In this document: in pieces, positions 36,453 through 43,214 of the stretch
How positions within the stretch are numbered: the stretch's first letter is position 1
Layout: the number at the start of each line of letters is the position of its first letter
IMG/VR virus record: IMGVR_UViG_3300042923_000202
Location: 1-43,419 of that record
Length of the DNA: 43,419 bases
Reading direction: 5' to 3' (one strand)
Origin: a virus
Position numbers and translations under genes: made by a program
Notes under the pieces: model-generated
Database searches by the model: none
What the model was told of the DNA's origin: nothing
The model's input: only the letters and a program-made list of their open reading frames with translations

Positions 36453-36499
36453 GCATGGGGTGCTAGGGGTCGAGTGTTCGAATCACTCCGTCCCGACCA
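36453..36499 (+). other. attP core: 3' half of a tRNA-Pro(GGG) gene
   Basis: Forty-seven bases match the 3' part of a tRNA: anticodon loop ATGGGGT (GGG), T-arm GAGTG-TTCGAAT-CACTC, acceptor strand and CCA end (36497-36499). The 5' half (which would include the D-arm) is absent, so it is not a complete tRNA. It lies 70 bases from the integrase gene, the standard attP layout. Integration would restore the host tRNA 3' end. Confidence 0.85.
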
Positions 36500-36515
36500 T
36501 ATATTTCAATGACTT

Positions 36516-36543
36516 AGCCCAGCCTTTTCAGGTTGGGCTTTTT
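36516..36543 (+). terminator. Intrinsic terminator next to attP
   Basis: A 9-bp stem with one G-U pair (agcccagcc 36516-36524; ggttgggct 36531-36539) and a run of T (36539-36543). It would stop rightward late transcripts before the integrase, or may be carried from a host tRNA terminator. Confidence 0.8.
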
Positions 36544-36568
36544 CATGTGTGGGGACTTTTTCGGGACA

Positions 36569-37747
36569 TCATCCGATTCTCCTCTTCAATATCGTCAATA
36601 CCGGCCCTCGCGAGTCAGTTGTTGATACCATATTCGCAGCTTCAATCAGCTTTCCAAGCTCAGCGCCTGAGTAGTGACTGGTGATGCTGCCGTTCTTGTG
36701 CCCAAGCAGAGCTTTACGATCTTCCTCAGTTACGCCAGCTGCTCGCAGCCTGCGACCGAATGTGTGCTTCAGATCGTGAACCCTTATCGAGGCGTACCCA
36801 GGTTGAGCGGGGCGAAGGTTTTTCTCCTGCCAGAGTTTCGCCGCTCTCAACCGGGCTTTCTTCCAGGCTGAGTCGTTCATGCGATGCATGACTGATCCAT
36901 TCCATGGGAAGACCCATTCCTTGCTCAGGCCTCGCTGCTGGCTGATCACCGACCTGGCAACAGAATTGAGCACCACTAGACGCTCGTCTCCATTCTTCAC
37001 CCCGGATCGCTCGGTCCGCCCTCCAAAATCGGAAGGGATCAGAAATACACTGGTCCCAAGCTCCGGAACCTGAATCTCCCAATCCCACCGCAACTTGCAA
37101 ACTTCCTGCTCTCGAGTGCCCGTGTTCACCTTGAACAAAGCCATCTTCTGAAGATGTGCGGGCAACTCGCTGAAAAGAATCGACTGTTCTTCCCATGTCA
37201 TCGGGTACGGCAGTCGAACCTTCTTCTTCAAATCAAGCTTCGTCAGCATCGGCACAGAATCAAGCCACGGCCTCCGCTCTTCATCGCGCCATTTCCTGGC
37301 GCACAGCGACAGAATTCGTGTCACACGCTCGATTGACATGTTCACCGTGCGCGGCGCGACCGGCTTCAGTTGCTTCCCGCACGGCAGGACCATTCCGCTC
37401 AAACGATCCGCGACAAATTCCTCAAGCGCCTGGTCGTCAATGTGGGTCAGCGGCAGGTCCTTGAGGTAGGGATGGAGGTGGGTCAGGTGATGCGCTGAAA
37501 GCTTTATCGAAGGCTGATCCTTGTACTCAATCAGAAAGCGCGTTGCCGCCTCTTCCCAAGTTCGAGTTCGGCGGACGCCATACACACGTTCCTGACGCAA
37601 CCTTTCCAGCATGTGTATCAGATACTGTTCGGCTTCTTCCCTGTCACTAGTGCCAGTGCTCTCTCGAATTCGCTCCCCTCTGTAGACCTTATCGATTTGC
37701 CAGACACCGCCCTTCTGGTAGAGACCGGTGATTGTTTTTCGCGCCAT
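36569..37747 (-). CDS. int: Tyrosine-type integrase
   Basis: A 392-aa phage integrase. N-terminal arm-binding region (MARKTITGLYQKGGVWQIDK), core-binding domain about 60-160, catalytic domain with Arg212 (NTGTREQEVCKLRW), His324-x-x-Lys327 (VHDLKHTF), His350 (LLGH) and nucleophile Tyr359 (ITSHYS). In most tyrosine recombinases the second box is H-x-x-R; here it is Lys. Adjacent attP and overlapping excisionase fit a tRNA-Pro site-specific system. It is last in the leftward operon. Confidence 0.95.
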   Translation of the reverse strand: MARKTITGLYQKGGVWQIDKVYRGERIRESTGTSDREEAEQYLIHMLERLRQERVYGVRRTRTWEEAATRFLIEYKDQPSIKLSAHHLTHLHPYLKDLPLTHIDDQALEEFVADRLSGMVLPCGKQLKPVAPRTVNMSIERVTRILSLCARKWRDEERRPWLDSVPMLTKLDLKKKVRLPYPMTWEEQSILFSELPAHLQKMALFKVNTGTREQEVCKLRWDWEIQVPELGTSVFLIPSDFGGRTERSGVKNGDERLVVLNSVARSVISQQRGLSKEWVFPWNGSVMHRMNDSAWKKARLRAAKLWQEKNLRPAQPGYASIRVHDLKHTFGRRLRAAGVTEEDRKALLGHKNGSITSHYSGAELGKLIEAANMVSTTDSRGPVLTILKRRIG

Positions 37748-38019
37748 ATTGTTTCTCCTCGGCGCTCGCTGCGGGGCCGATTGTTATCCTGATTGGCCGC
37801 CTTTTCAATCGCCTTGCTCTCGACATAGGCGTCAGCCCACGCATCCAGCTCCAGGCGATCGAACCCGACACCCTGTTTCCCGATCGGGAATTCCCGCACG
37901 TTCGGGCGCACGGTCTTGTTGAATTCATCCCGGCACATGCCGAGATACCCGTAGGCGTCACCCGCCCGGATGAACCGGGGCAGGATCTGCGCTACCTGGG
38001 CGGCACTCTTGTTTGCCAT
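37618..38019 (-). CDS. Excisionase-like HTH protein
   Basis: A 133-aa protein just before the integrase. It has an AlpA/Xis-like helix-turn-helix: AGDAYGYLGMCRDEFNKTVRPNVREFPIGKQGVGFDRLELDAWADAY. Xis proteins bend attachment DNA and set direction of recombination. Unusually, its last 43 codons overlap the start of the integrase by 130 bp in a different frame; the tail (STRRAVSGKS...FERALALVTGKKP) recalls sequences from other Pseudomonas prophages. GGAG lies 10 bases before the ATG. Confidence 0.75.
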   Translation of the reverse strand: MANKSAAQVAQILPRFIRAGDAYGYLGMCRDEFNKTVRPNVREFPIGKQGVGFDRLELDAWADAYVESKAIEKAANQDNNRPRSERRGETIWREKQSPVSTRRAVSGKSIRSTEGSEFERALALVTGKKPNSI

Positions 38020-38058
38020 AGGCTTACTGCTCCGGGCCGCGCTGGGCGGCAAAAGGGG

Positions 38059-38409
38059 TTATCGTCTCGCGCTGCCTTTGATGTCGCCGGACATGGTCTT
38101 CACGCTTCCGGTGATAGCCCCGCAAGTCACGTCACCTGACATCGTGCCCACATCGCCATTGACGTTGCCGCAATGAACGTCGCCGCTCATGGTCTTGACG
38201 CGCCCGGCACTGCCTGCAATGTCGACGCTGCCAGATCCTGTTTCGATGGACTCTGCATTCCCGTTCACCGTGACGCTGACTGGCCCAACCAGCTCTCCGG
38301 TTTGCTCAATGCCGTCAACAACAACCTTGTTTCCGACGATGCTGACGTTTCGGCCAGGGAAGGTCCGACCGTCGATGGTCACGCTGGAATTGCTCGTTCT
38401 GATTTTCAT
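38059..38409 (-). CDS. Beta-repeat protein (DUF4097-like / adhesin-like)
   Basis: A 116-aa protein. After N-terminal strands (KIRTSNSSVTIDGRTFPG...), residues about 70-112 contain three repeats built on T-M-S-G-D-[VI] with C-G and G-x-V between: KTMSGDVHCGN, GTMSGDVTCGA, KTMSGDIKG. Earlier lines (VNGNAESIETGSGSVDIAG) extend the pattern. Such repeats form right-handed beta-solenoid turns as in DUF4097-type and bactofilin-like proteins. GGAG lies 9 bases before the ATG. Role in a phage early operon unknown. Confidence 0.75.
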   Translation of the reverse strand: MKIRTSNSSVTIDGRTFPGRNVSIVGNKVVVDGIEQTGELVGPVSVTVNGNAESIETGSGSVDIAGSAGRVKTMSGDVHCGNVNGDVGTMSGDVTCGAITGSVKTMSGDIKGSARR

Positions 38410-38461
38410 GCGCACATGCTCCGCCCGCCGATCACCGGCAGGCTCAAAAGTAGGGAAGGGG

Positions 38462-38608
38462 TTAGGATCGCTTGAAGTCAGTGCAGCGGACGATGATCGT
38501 CTCGGCGTCACGCTTGATCGGCGGCATCTTTTCAAAGGGGAGGTGGTTGCACTTGCGTGGAGCGTGGATGCAGGCGGCGCACATGCCGCCTTTGGGCTGG
38601 TGGGTCAT
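38462..38608 (-). CDS. Cys-rich phage miniprotein
   Basis: A 48-aa frame: MTHQPKGGMCAACIHAPRKCNHLPFEKM...IVRCTDFKRS. Four Cys (10, 13, 20, 42) could bind one zinc. The pattern C-x2-C...C...LPF-x-M-P...V-R-C is familiar from many phage early regions. It overlaps the upstream gene by 4 bp. Not reported as a long frame because of size; real by packing and motif. Confidence 0.7.
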   Translation of the reverse strand: MTHQPKGGMCAACIHAPRKCNHLPFEKMPPIKRDAETIIVRCTDFKRS

Positions 38609-39090
38609 TGCTCGCCACCGTTCAGCTTGGCGCGGGCTTTCGCAACCAATACACCCTTGTGGGTGCTGGTTCCGTCAACAGCCATTGACGTGACGAAGAA
38701 GTGATTCTTCTGCCGGTTGTAGATCACTTCCTCGGCTTTAGTTCCAGCGTTCAGTATCTCGCGAGCCTGGGCACAGATGAATTTTCCCGCCACCGTGAAG
38801 CAAAGCCAGTCGCCCAGCTCAATCTGGCCTGCTTGTTTAAGGGGCACCCACGCATCCACCTTCGCCGTGGCGGGCTGGGTGGCCTTGGCCAGCTCGTCGA
38901 GCCACTCCTGTGGTCCGGTTAGCTTAACTACGAGCGGCTCGCCCTGCTGATCGGCTGGCTGGGCGAGTAGGGCACGCAGCACCTTCATTGCGAGCCAGCC
39001 TTCGTGCAACTCGATTGCGCTGGCGCCTTGGCTCGCATCGGCCTTCAACGCTTTCTCCAGCAGCTCCCGCGACACATACACGCCGCTCAT
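38605..39090 (-). CDS. Hypothetical phage protein
   Basis: A 161-aa protein: helical first half (VSRELLEKALKADASQGA; EWLDELAKATQ), then beta-rich second half (GQIELGDWLCFTVAGKFICAQ...VIYNRQKNHFFVTSMAVDGTSTHKGV). The latter resembles a small SH3- or PAS-like fold common in phage accessory proteins. No name assigned. Overlaps neighbours by 4 bp each side. Confidence 0.65.
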   Translation of the reverse strand: MSGVYVSRELLEKALKADASQGASAIELHEGWLAMKVLRALLAQPADQQGEPLVVKLTGPQEWLDELAKATQPATAKVDAWVPLKQAGQIELGDWLCFTVAGKFICAQAREILNAGTKAEEVIYNRQKNHFFVTSMAVDGTSTHKGVLVAKARAKLNGGEQ

Positions 39091-39887
39091 GACTGCGCCT
39101 CGAATGGATTGTTGAGGGCTGCGCGGGATTCAGGCGTGGACCAACCGATACGATGGTGTGCTTCTAGCAACCCTTCCAGCTCAGCAACCCGCGCTTCAGC
39201 GCCCAAGGTGGCTAGCCTCTCAGTATCCCGCTCAGTAATTCGGCAGCCGAGCAGATACTTAGTATCGGTCAACTCCGCCTTTAGCCGCTCATTCTCAGCC
39301 TGATACGGGGCGAGGCTGGCGCGGTGCGAGTCCAGTGAAATCATGGGGGTCACGGGTCCGGGCGAGTGCTTTGCGACGTCCCGGCGCACAGTGGCGTCGA
39401 TTGTCCCGTCTTCGTCAGTGATGACCCAAGCAGTTGATTCCGGCTCACCGCCGAGCGCTGGCGGACTGTCCTTTTCAACCTGGCAGCCGCTCATGCACCC
39501 GTTGGCACAGGCGCCGCACTGGTAGTGCGATGGCGGTTGAGGGGCTGCCCCGCAGCTCTCATCTACCTGGCACGCGATGAATGATGGGGGTTGAGGCGCT
39601 GTTTCGTGGTAGCCGCATCCATTTGGGCGACGAATATCGATTCCGACCACCTCGCGCAAAAGGTCGGCCATCTTATCTGGCGTGGCCGTAACGTAATGAT
39701 CGTCTGACTCGCGCACGTAAAGCAGGCCGATCTCCAGCGCCCTTTTCGGCCAGTCGATTTCAGGAGCGCATGCCAGCACCTCCGGCCAGATCTCGGCTGT
39801 TGGAATGTCGCGATGCACTCCAAGCGCAATCGCGTGAATCATTTCCTCGGTCGGCTCAACCGGCACCAGCTTAAATTCCTTACTCAT
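39087..39887 (-). CDS. Conserved phage hypothetical protein (FKLVPVEPTEEM type)
   Basis: A 266-aa protein. It begins SKEFKLVPVEPTEEMIHAIA, a very common start in phage and prophage early proteins. The middle has Cys pairs (HYQCGACANGCMSGC), which may bind zinc, and the C-terminal third is a coiled coil (YQAENERLKAELTDTKYLLG). The chimeric look fits modular phage proteins of the Ea8.5/Ead class. AAGGAA precedes the ATG at 39887. Function unknown. Confidence 0.7.
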   Translation of the reverse strand: MSKEFKLVPVEPTEEMIHAIALGVHRDIPTAEIWPEVLACAPEIDWPKRALEIGLLYVRESDDHYVTATPDKMADLLREVVGIDIRRPNGCGYHETAPQPPSFIACQVDESCGAAPQPPSHYQCGACANGCMSGCQVEKDSPPALGGEPESTAWVITDEDGTIDATVRRDVAKHSPGPVTPMISLDSHRASLAPYQAENERLKAELTDTKYLLGCRITERDTERLATLGAEARVAELEGLLEAHHRIGWSTPESRAALNNPFEAQS

Positions 39888-40051
39888 ATCGATTCCTTCG
39901 CGCGCTGCGCATAGAGGGCCTGACGCTTCTTCGAGCAGGCCTGGTGGTTTCCGTGGGAGCGATGCTCTCCGCAAATATTGCAAACGCATTTGTGCGTGTA
40001 CCAAGGCGACGGGATCGGGCTGTCGGACGTGCTCCGACTATGGCCCCTCAT
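39884..40051 (-). CDS. Zinc-finger-like miniprotein
   Basis: A 55-aa frame packed between two genes with 4-bp overlaps. It has THKCVCNICGEHRSHGNHQAC (residues 19-39): Cys22, Cys24, Cys27, His and Cys39, a possible zinc site, followed by a basic helix. Small phage zinc proteins often bind nucleic acids. No family recognised. Confidence 0.6.
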   Translation of the reverse strand: MRGHSRSTSDSPIPSPWYTHKCVCNICGEHRSHGNHQACSKKRQALYAQRAKESI

Positions 40052-40251
40052 GCCGCACGCTCCCGGCTCTGGCGAACTTCATCGATCACCGACTGAACGC
40101 CTTTTACGAAGCTGGGCGGCTTCTCGCGGGTGCCTCGCTCAAGGCAGGCGATCAGCTCCCGATTGCCGTCGTTCTCCCTGACCAGCTCGCCAAGCTGACT
40201 GATCGTGTCGACCGCCCATTGGCGGCCATCGCGGTATAGGATTGCGCACAT
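40048..40251 (-). CDS. Small hypothetical protein
   Basis: A 67-aa helical protein: CAILYRDGRQWAVDTISQLGELVRENDG then LIACLERGTREKPPSFVKGV. GGAG lies 5 bases before the ATG at 40251. Overlaps the zinc-like miniprotein by 4 bp. No family recognised. Confidence 0.6.
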   Translation of the reverse strand: MCAILYRDGRQWAVDTISQLGELVRENDGNRELIACLERGTREKPPSFVKGVQSVIDEVRQSRERAA

Positions 40252-40317
40252 AGGAACTCCAAGGCAGCCGACCGCCTGCCGGGCTGGCGTGATTCGTTGA
40301 AGTGGGGTTGGGGGCGC

Positions 40318-41097
40318 TTAAGCAGCGTCGAAAAGACTCATCTGAGCTTCTATCGACCGGTCTCTTTCTGTCTCAACTTGGCAACCAAACTCGCATACGA
40401 CTATCTCGCACATAGGGCTGACACCTTTCCATTCATTGAGATACATGGATGTGTCTATTCCGCAGTTCATGCCCATAACGATGCCGGTCTGATCAATAAA
40501 TTTTTGACACTCGCTGTCGACCATCTCGCTATAAGTCTGTTTTCCTGAGTAGCGAAACGGTGCCGACATCTGAGGGATAATGAATGCTCCCCATTCGGCT
40601 AATCGGCTGGCTAGTTCGATCACCTTGTATTCGAACTTGGCACCGCTGTAGGAGCCTTCGAAGGATGCCCCGGTATTGATGGCCCCGAATGGCGGATTGG
40701 ATATCGCCCAGTCGAATAAGCCGATATCCCCGATACCGAATACATCCCCAACGATCCATTCGGCATTGGGCATTACTCGCTTCCCAACCTCTGCATACTC
40801 TGGATTCTGCTCAACGCACACCAATCGCTTAGCATGCTGCCCGCAAGCGAATGACAGCCGCCCGATACCAGCACACAGGTCGATGATCGAATCTGCTCCA
40901 CACACTTCAATAGAAAGGTCCCTGGCCAGGCCTTCAGGAGTAAAGAACGCGCCAGCGAGCCCGTTCATATTTGTCGCGCCCTCGTGGAAGTTCTCGAGAA
41001 TGAAGAATCGATCTTCTTCCGTCAGTCGCTTGTCGCTGCGAACTAGATCGAGTGCCTGGTTGTGCCTTTTCGCGGAATTCTTTGAAATCTTGGCCAT
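40318..41097 (-). CDS. Orphan N6-adenine DNA methyltransferase
   Basis: A 259-aa methyltransferase. SAM-binding motif I is IIDLCAGIGRLS (about 70-81), acidic motif near VCVEQNP, and catalytic NPPF (about 134-137, WAISNPPFGA). The order motif I before NPPF is the gamma-like class. There is no endonuclease gene beside it, so it is an orphan that likely protects phage DNA or alters regulation. Base composition is lower in GC than surrounding genes. It lies in the leftward operon after a 63-base gap. Confidence 0.88.
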   Translation of the reverse strand: MAKISKNSAKRHNQALDLVRSDKRLTEEDRFFILENFHEGATNMNGLAGAFFTPEGLARDLSIEVCGADSIIDLCAGIGRLSFACGQHAKRLVCVEQNPEYAEVGKRVMPNAEWIVGDVFGIGDIGLFDWAISNPPFGAINTGASFEGSYSGAKFEYKVIELASRLAEWGAFIIPQMSAPFRYSGKQTYSEMVDSECQKFIDQTGIVMGMNCGIDTSMYLNEWKGVSPMCEIVVCEFGCQVETERDRSIEAQMSLFDAA

Positions 41098-41160
41098 GGG
41101 CTCTCCGAATCAGGAGCAGGCGCACCCCTCCGATACCGGATGCGCGCGCAATCAAGGGGG

Positions 41161-41472
41161 TTATTCGTCGTGACAGATGCGAAGGGCTTCGCGGTTGTAG
41201 GCGAGCTGAAGCCGTCCGCTCCACGCTTCGGTGATCTCAATTTTGTGGCGCGGCGTTTCCAGTAACGGCAGCGCGCCACCAGGTCCCAGCCCATGCAGAT
41301 GATGAATCATCAGCGTCAGCGCCTCGCCCTGTTCCTCGATCCCTGCCCACTGCATCAGCTCAGCCAGCGCTTGCTTGGTGCCGGGCCGGACCTTCAAGCG
41401 CAGATCCTCTTCCTGTAGCCGCTCGGCCTTCGTTCGCCGACGCTCGTCACGCTGTTGTTGGGTCATCGCCAT
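41161..41472 (-). CDS. Small basic protein
   Basis: A 103-aa protein starting at the ATG at 41472 (GAGGG 7 bases upstream), overlapping the winged-HTH stop. Basic helix at the N-terminus (TQQQRDERRRTKAERLQEEDLRLKVRPGTKQALAELM) with the look of a DNA-binding ribbon-helix-helix pair: R-P-G-T-K-Q-A-L-A-E-L is typical of RHH-like helices. It may act with the neighbouring regulator. No named family. Confidence 0.6.
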   Translation of the reverse strand: MAMTQQQRDERRRTKAERLQEEDLRLKVRPGTKQALAELMQWAGIEEQGEALTLMIHHLHGLGPGGALPLLETPRHKIEITEAWSGRLQLAYNREALRICHDE

Positions 41473-41888
41473 CACGCAGCCCTCAGCGCTTCGGTGAATG
41501 CTTCGGCGTCGTACTCTTGCACCGATAGCCGAACGACCTCATGCGGAGACTTGTGCAGGGCGCACATGGCAACGATTTTGCGCAGGCCTGCATGCTTAGC
41601 TCGGCTTCCCACATCCGCCAGCACCTCTTTCAGCTTTGCCGGGGAAGCGTGATTCTCGGCAGCCAGCGCCATGATCAACAGCACGTCCAGACCATCGAGC
41701 GGACGTTTCTCGCTGCGCCACCAGAGGTGAGGCTTTCCGACTGGCCCGCGCTCACGGGAAACCTTGCCCTGAGTCTCCAGAGCAACGAGGTCAGCGCGTA
41801 CTGCCTGAATGGTCATGCCGGTTGCATCGGCCAGCATCTGAGCCGTCATTCCGGCCGCTTGGGTGAGGTAACGCCAGATTGGAGTCAT
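41472..41888 (-). CDS. Winged helix-turn-helix protein
   Basis: A 138-aa protein whose first 60 residues are a winged HTH: MTPIWRYLTQAAGMTAQMLADATGMTIQAVRADLVALETQGKVSRERG. The remainder is helical. Such proteins in phage early operons act as regulators or replication accessories. It is the only clear HTH protein in this part of the leftward operon. Ribosome site is weak. An 81-base gap separates it from the upstream gene. Confidence 0.75.
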   Translation of the reverse strand: MTPIWRYLTQAAGMTAQMLADATGMTIQAVRADLVALETQGKVSRERGPVGKPHLWWRSEKRPLDGLDVLLIMALAAENHASPAKLKEVLADVGSRAKHAGLRKIVAMCALHKSPHEVVRLSVQEYDAEAFTEALRAA

Positions 41889-41951
41889 GTGATGTACCGC
41901 TTGGAAGGTGGTGGAATTGTGAGATCCGGCGTCGGGACCGGACCTTTGTGC

Positions 41952-41969
41952 TGATGCGCTTCATGCGGC
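41952..41969. repeat. 18-bp direct repeat, copy 1
   Basis: TGATGCGCTTCATGCGGC occurs here and, identically, at 42511-42528. On the minus strand both copies lie at the 3' end of genes (immediately after the 41970 stop; overlapping the 42520 stop), about 0.5 kb apart. It contains ATGAAGCGCATCA on the minus strand. The role is unknown; it may mark duplication or rearrangement. Confidence 0.85.
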
Positions 41970-42464
41970 TTATGAAGCCTCGCCAGCGCTTTCCGGCATG
42001 GGTTCAAACTGATATGTCCTGACGACACGCTCCTGCACGCCAGAAACCTTGATGAACTTGGCTTCTTCCACCCAAGGGTAAGAATCAGGTTCTCCATGCT
42101 TTCCACCGCCACTCATTTCACAAAAAGCCAAAGCGCGACCGTCAGCCAGGATGAAGGCCTTGACGTCTACCTCGTAATTGCGCTGCCAGCTGTAATGGCA
42201 CCATGAAGTGATACCGTTGACGTCCTCAGCTTCGTAGCGGACCTCGTTGATAGCGTCGTCGTGCTCGCTTTCATCGAAGATGTTTTCGATCAGCTCGCCC
42301 GGCGCGGTAGCCAGAAACGCCAAGTCAACCGCCGTGTCTTGGCCGTCGTCGTCAGTAACTGTGTAGCCATAGCCGAACTCGAGACCTTTGCGCATGACCA
42401 GAAGCTTTGCCAATTGAACTGCGGTCAGCTCAGTTAGGGATTCGTGAATGTTTGCTTCGAGCAC
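41970..42464 (-). CDS. Hypothetical acidic phage protein
   Basis: A 164-aa protein with a GTG start (AAGGAA 5-6 bases upstream). N-terminal part (LTAVQLAKLLVMRKGLEFGYGYTVTDDDGQDTAVDLAFLA) and the middle (EVDVKAFILADGRALAFCEMSGGG) are mixed alpha-beta; the pattern is reminiscent of small phage proteins predicted to be soluble and acidic, without a named family. It is next in the operon after the 152-aa gene. Confidence 0.65.
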   Translation of the reverse strand: MLEANIHESLTELTAVQLAKLLVMRKGLEFGYGYTVTDDDGQDTAVDLAFLATAPGELIENIFDESEHDDAINEVRYEAEDVNGITSWCHYSWQRNYEVDVKAFILADGRALAFCEMSGGGKHGEPDSYPWVEEAKFIKVSGVQERVVRTYQFEPMPESAGEAS

Positions 42465-42510
42465 AATGATTCCTTGGCCGATCTATGTCGGCGGTAATTT
42501 AGTTAAGCGG

Positions 42511-42528
42511 TGATGCGCTTCATGCGGC
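42511..42528. repeat. 18-bp direct repeat, copy 2
   Basis: Second identical copy of the repeat at 41952-41969. It overlaps the TGA of the gene ending at 42520, and lies within the 55-base gap between two leftward genes. Confidence 0.85.
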
Positions 42529-42978
42529 CCGCGCCCGCTGCCAGACGCCCATGGCCGTGAAGACGGCGTTTGCCTGAGCCTCGGTGATTGCCACGTCGTC
42601 AGGTATTGCCAGCCAGCCCGACCCGATGACGTGCTTCTGATTGGCCGACGCGCAGACCTCAGCGTGCTTCTCGATCATCAACTGTTCGAGCCCTGACAGC
42701 AGGTGGACGCCTGCCGTCGTGAACTCAGAACCTTTGCTGTACTGAGCGCCGCTGGGTTCCTGGCAGAAGACGGCGATGTAAACCGTCCAGCGGTGGGCGA
42801 TGTCACACAGGGCATCAACCACGCTGCGTTCCCGGATCTGCTTGCAGGCCTTCCAATTGATCATCACCTGGACATCGCCCGGCTCGACGTTGGCGATTGC
42901 GGCGTGATTGGTGCGGACCAGTGCGCGGCGTGCCCGGTCGATCTGAGCGCGGCGGTTGCAAGGTTTGCGCTTGCTCAT
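42520..42978 (-). CDS. Conserved Pseudomonas-phage hypothetical protein
   Basis: A 152-aa protein with a basic N-terminus (SKRKPCNRRAQIDRARRALVRTNHAAI) and a core HRWTVYIAVFCQEPSGAQY...HLLSGLEQLMIEKHAE, ending GSGWLAIP...AQANAVFTAMGVW. I recall close relatives in Pseudomonas prophages but no function. Overlaps the next gene (42975) by 4 bp. Possibly DNA- or RNA-binding because of the very basic N-terminus. Confidence 0.7.
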   Translation of the reverse strand: MSKRKPCNRRAQIDRARRALVRTNHAAIANVEPGDVQVMINWKACKQIRERSVVDALCDIAHRWTVYIAVFCQEPSGAQYSKGSEFTTAGVHLLSGLEQLMIEKHAEVCASANQKHVIGSGWLAIPDDVAITEAQANAVFTAMGVWQRARAA

Positions 42979-43214
42979 AGCGCACCCGCCATCTGCCGAA
43001 GCATCACCCGCTCAGCGCGGCGCAGACCCGAAGGCTTACGGTGCAGCACGGTCTCCGGATCAATCCAGTCCTTGCGCGGGGGCTTGGGCGAGTGACTGAA
43101 CGTGTTGACCTGGGCAACCTTGCCGCCCCGGCGTTCAAACTCGGCCAGTGCCTCAGCCAGGCGCTGCGACTCGGCGGCGTTGCGCTGGATGAAGCTCAGT
43201 TCGGTGGTCATCAT
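42975..43214 (-). CDS. Small basic hypothetical protein
   Basis: A 79-aa protein starting MMTTELSFIQRNAAESQRLAEALAEFERRGGKV. Helical first half, then a basic second half (RKPSGLRRAERVMLRQM). ATG 43214 overlaps the exonuclease stop (ATGA). GAGG is 8 bases upstream. No family; the LAEFERRGGKV segment is seen in several phage regulators, but function is unknown. Confidence 0.65.
   Translation of the reverse strand: MMTTELSFIQRNAAESQRLAEALAEFERRGGKVAQVNTFSHSPKPPRKDWIDPETVLHRKPSGLRRAERVMLRQMAGAL

Noticed and set aside
36427-36499. Complete tRNA gene
   Set aside because: Only the 3' half (anticodon loop to CCA) can be folded; the D-arm and 5' acceptor strand are missing, so it is an att core.
36283-36684. 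Plus-strand frame of 133 codons across attP
   Set aside because: It spans the tRNA-derived core, a terminator and the end of the integrase gene, without a ribosome site.
41885-41975. Possible short gene ending RYIT ahead of the winged-HTH gene
   Set aside because: The frame overlaps the next ATG attractively, but no start codon with a ribosome site is available downstream of the previous gene.
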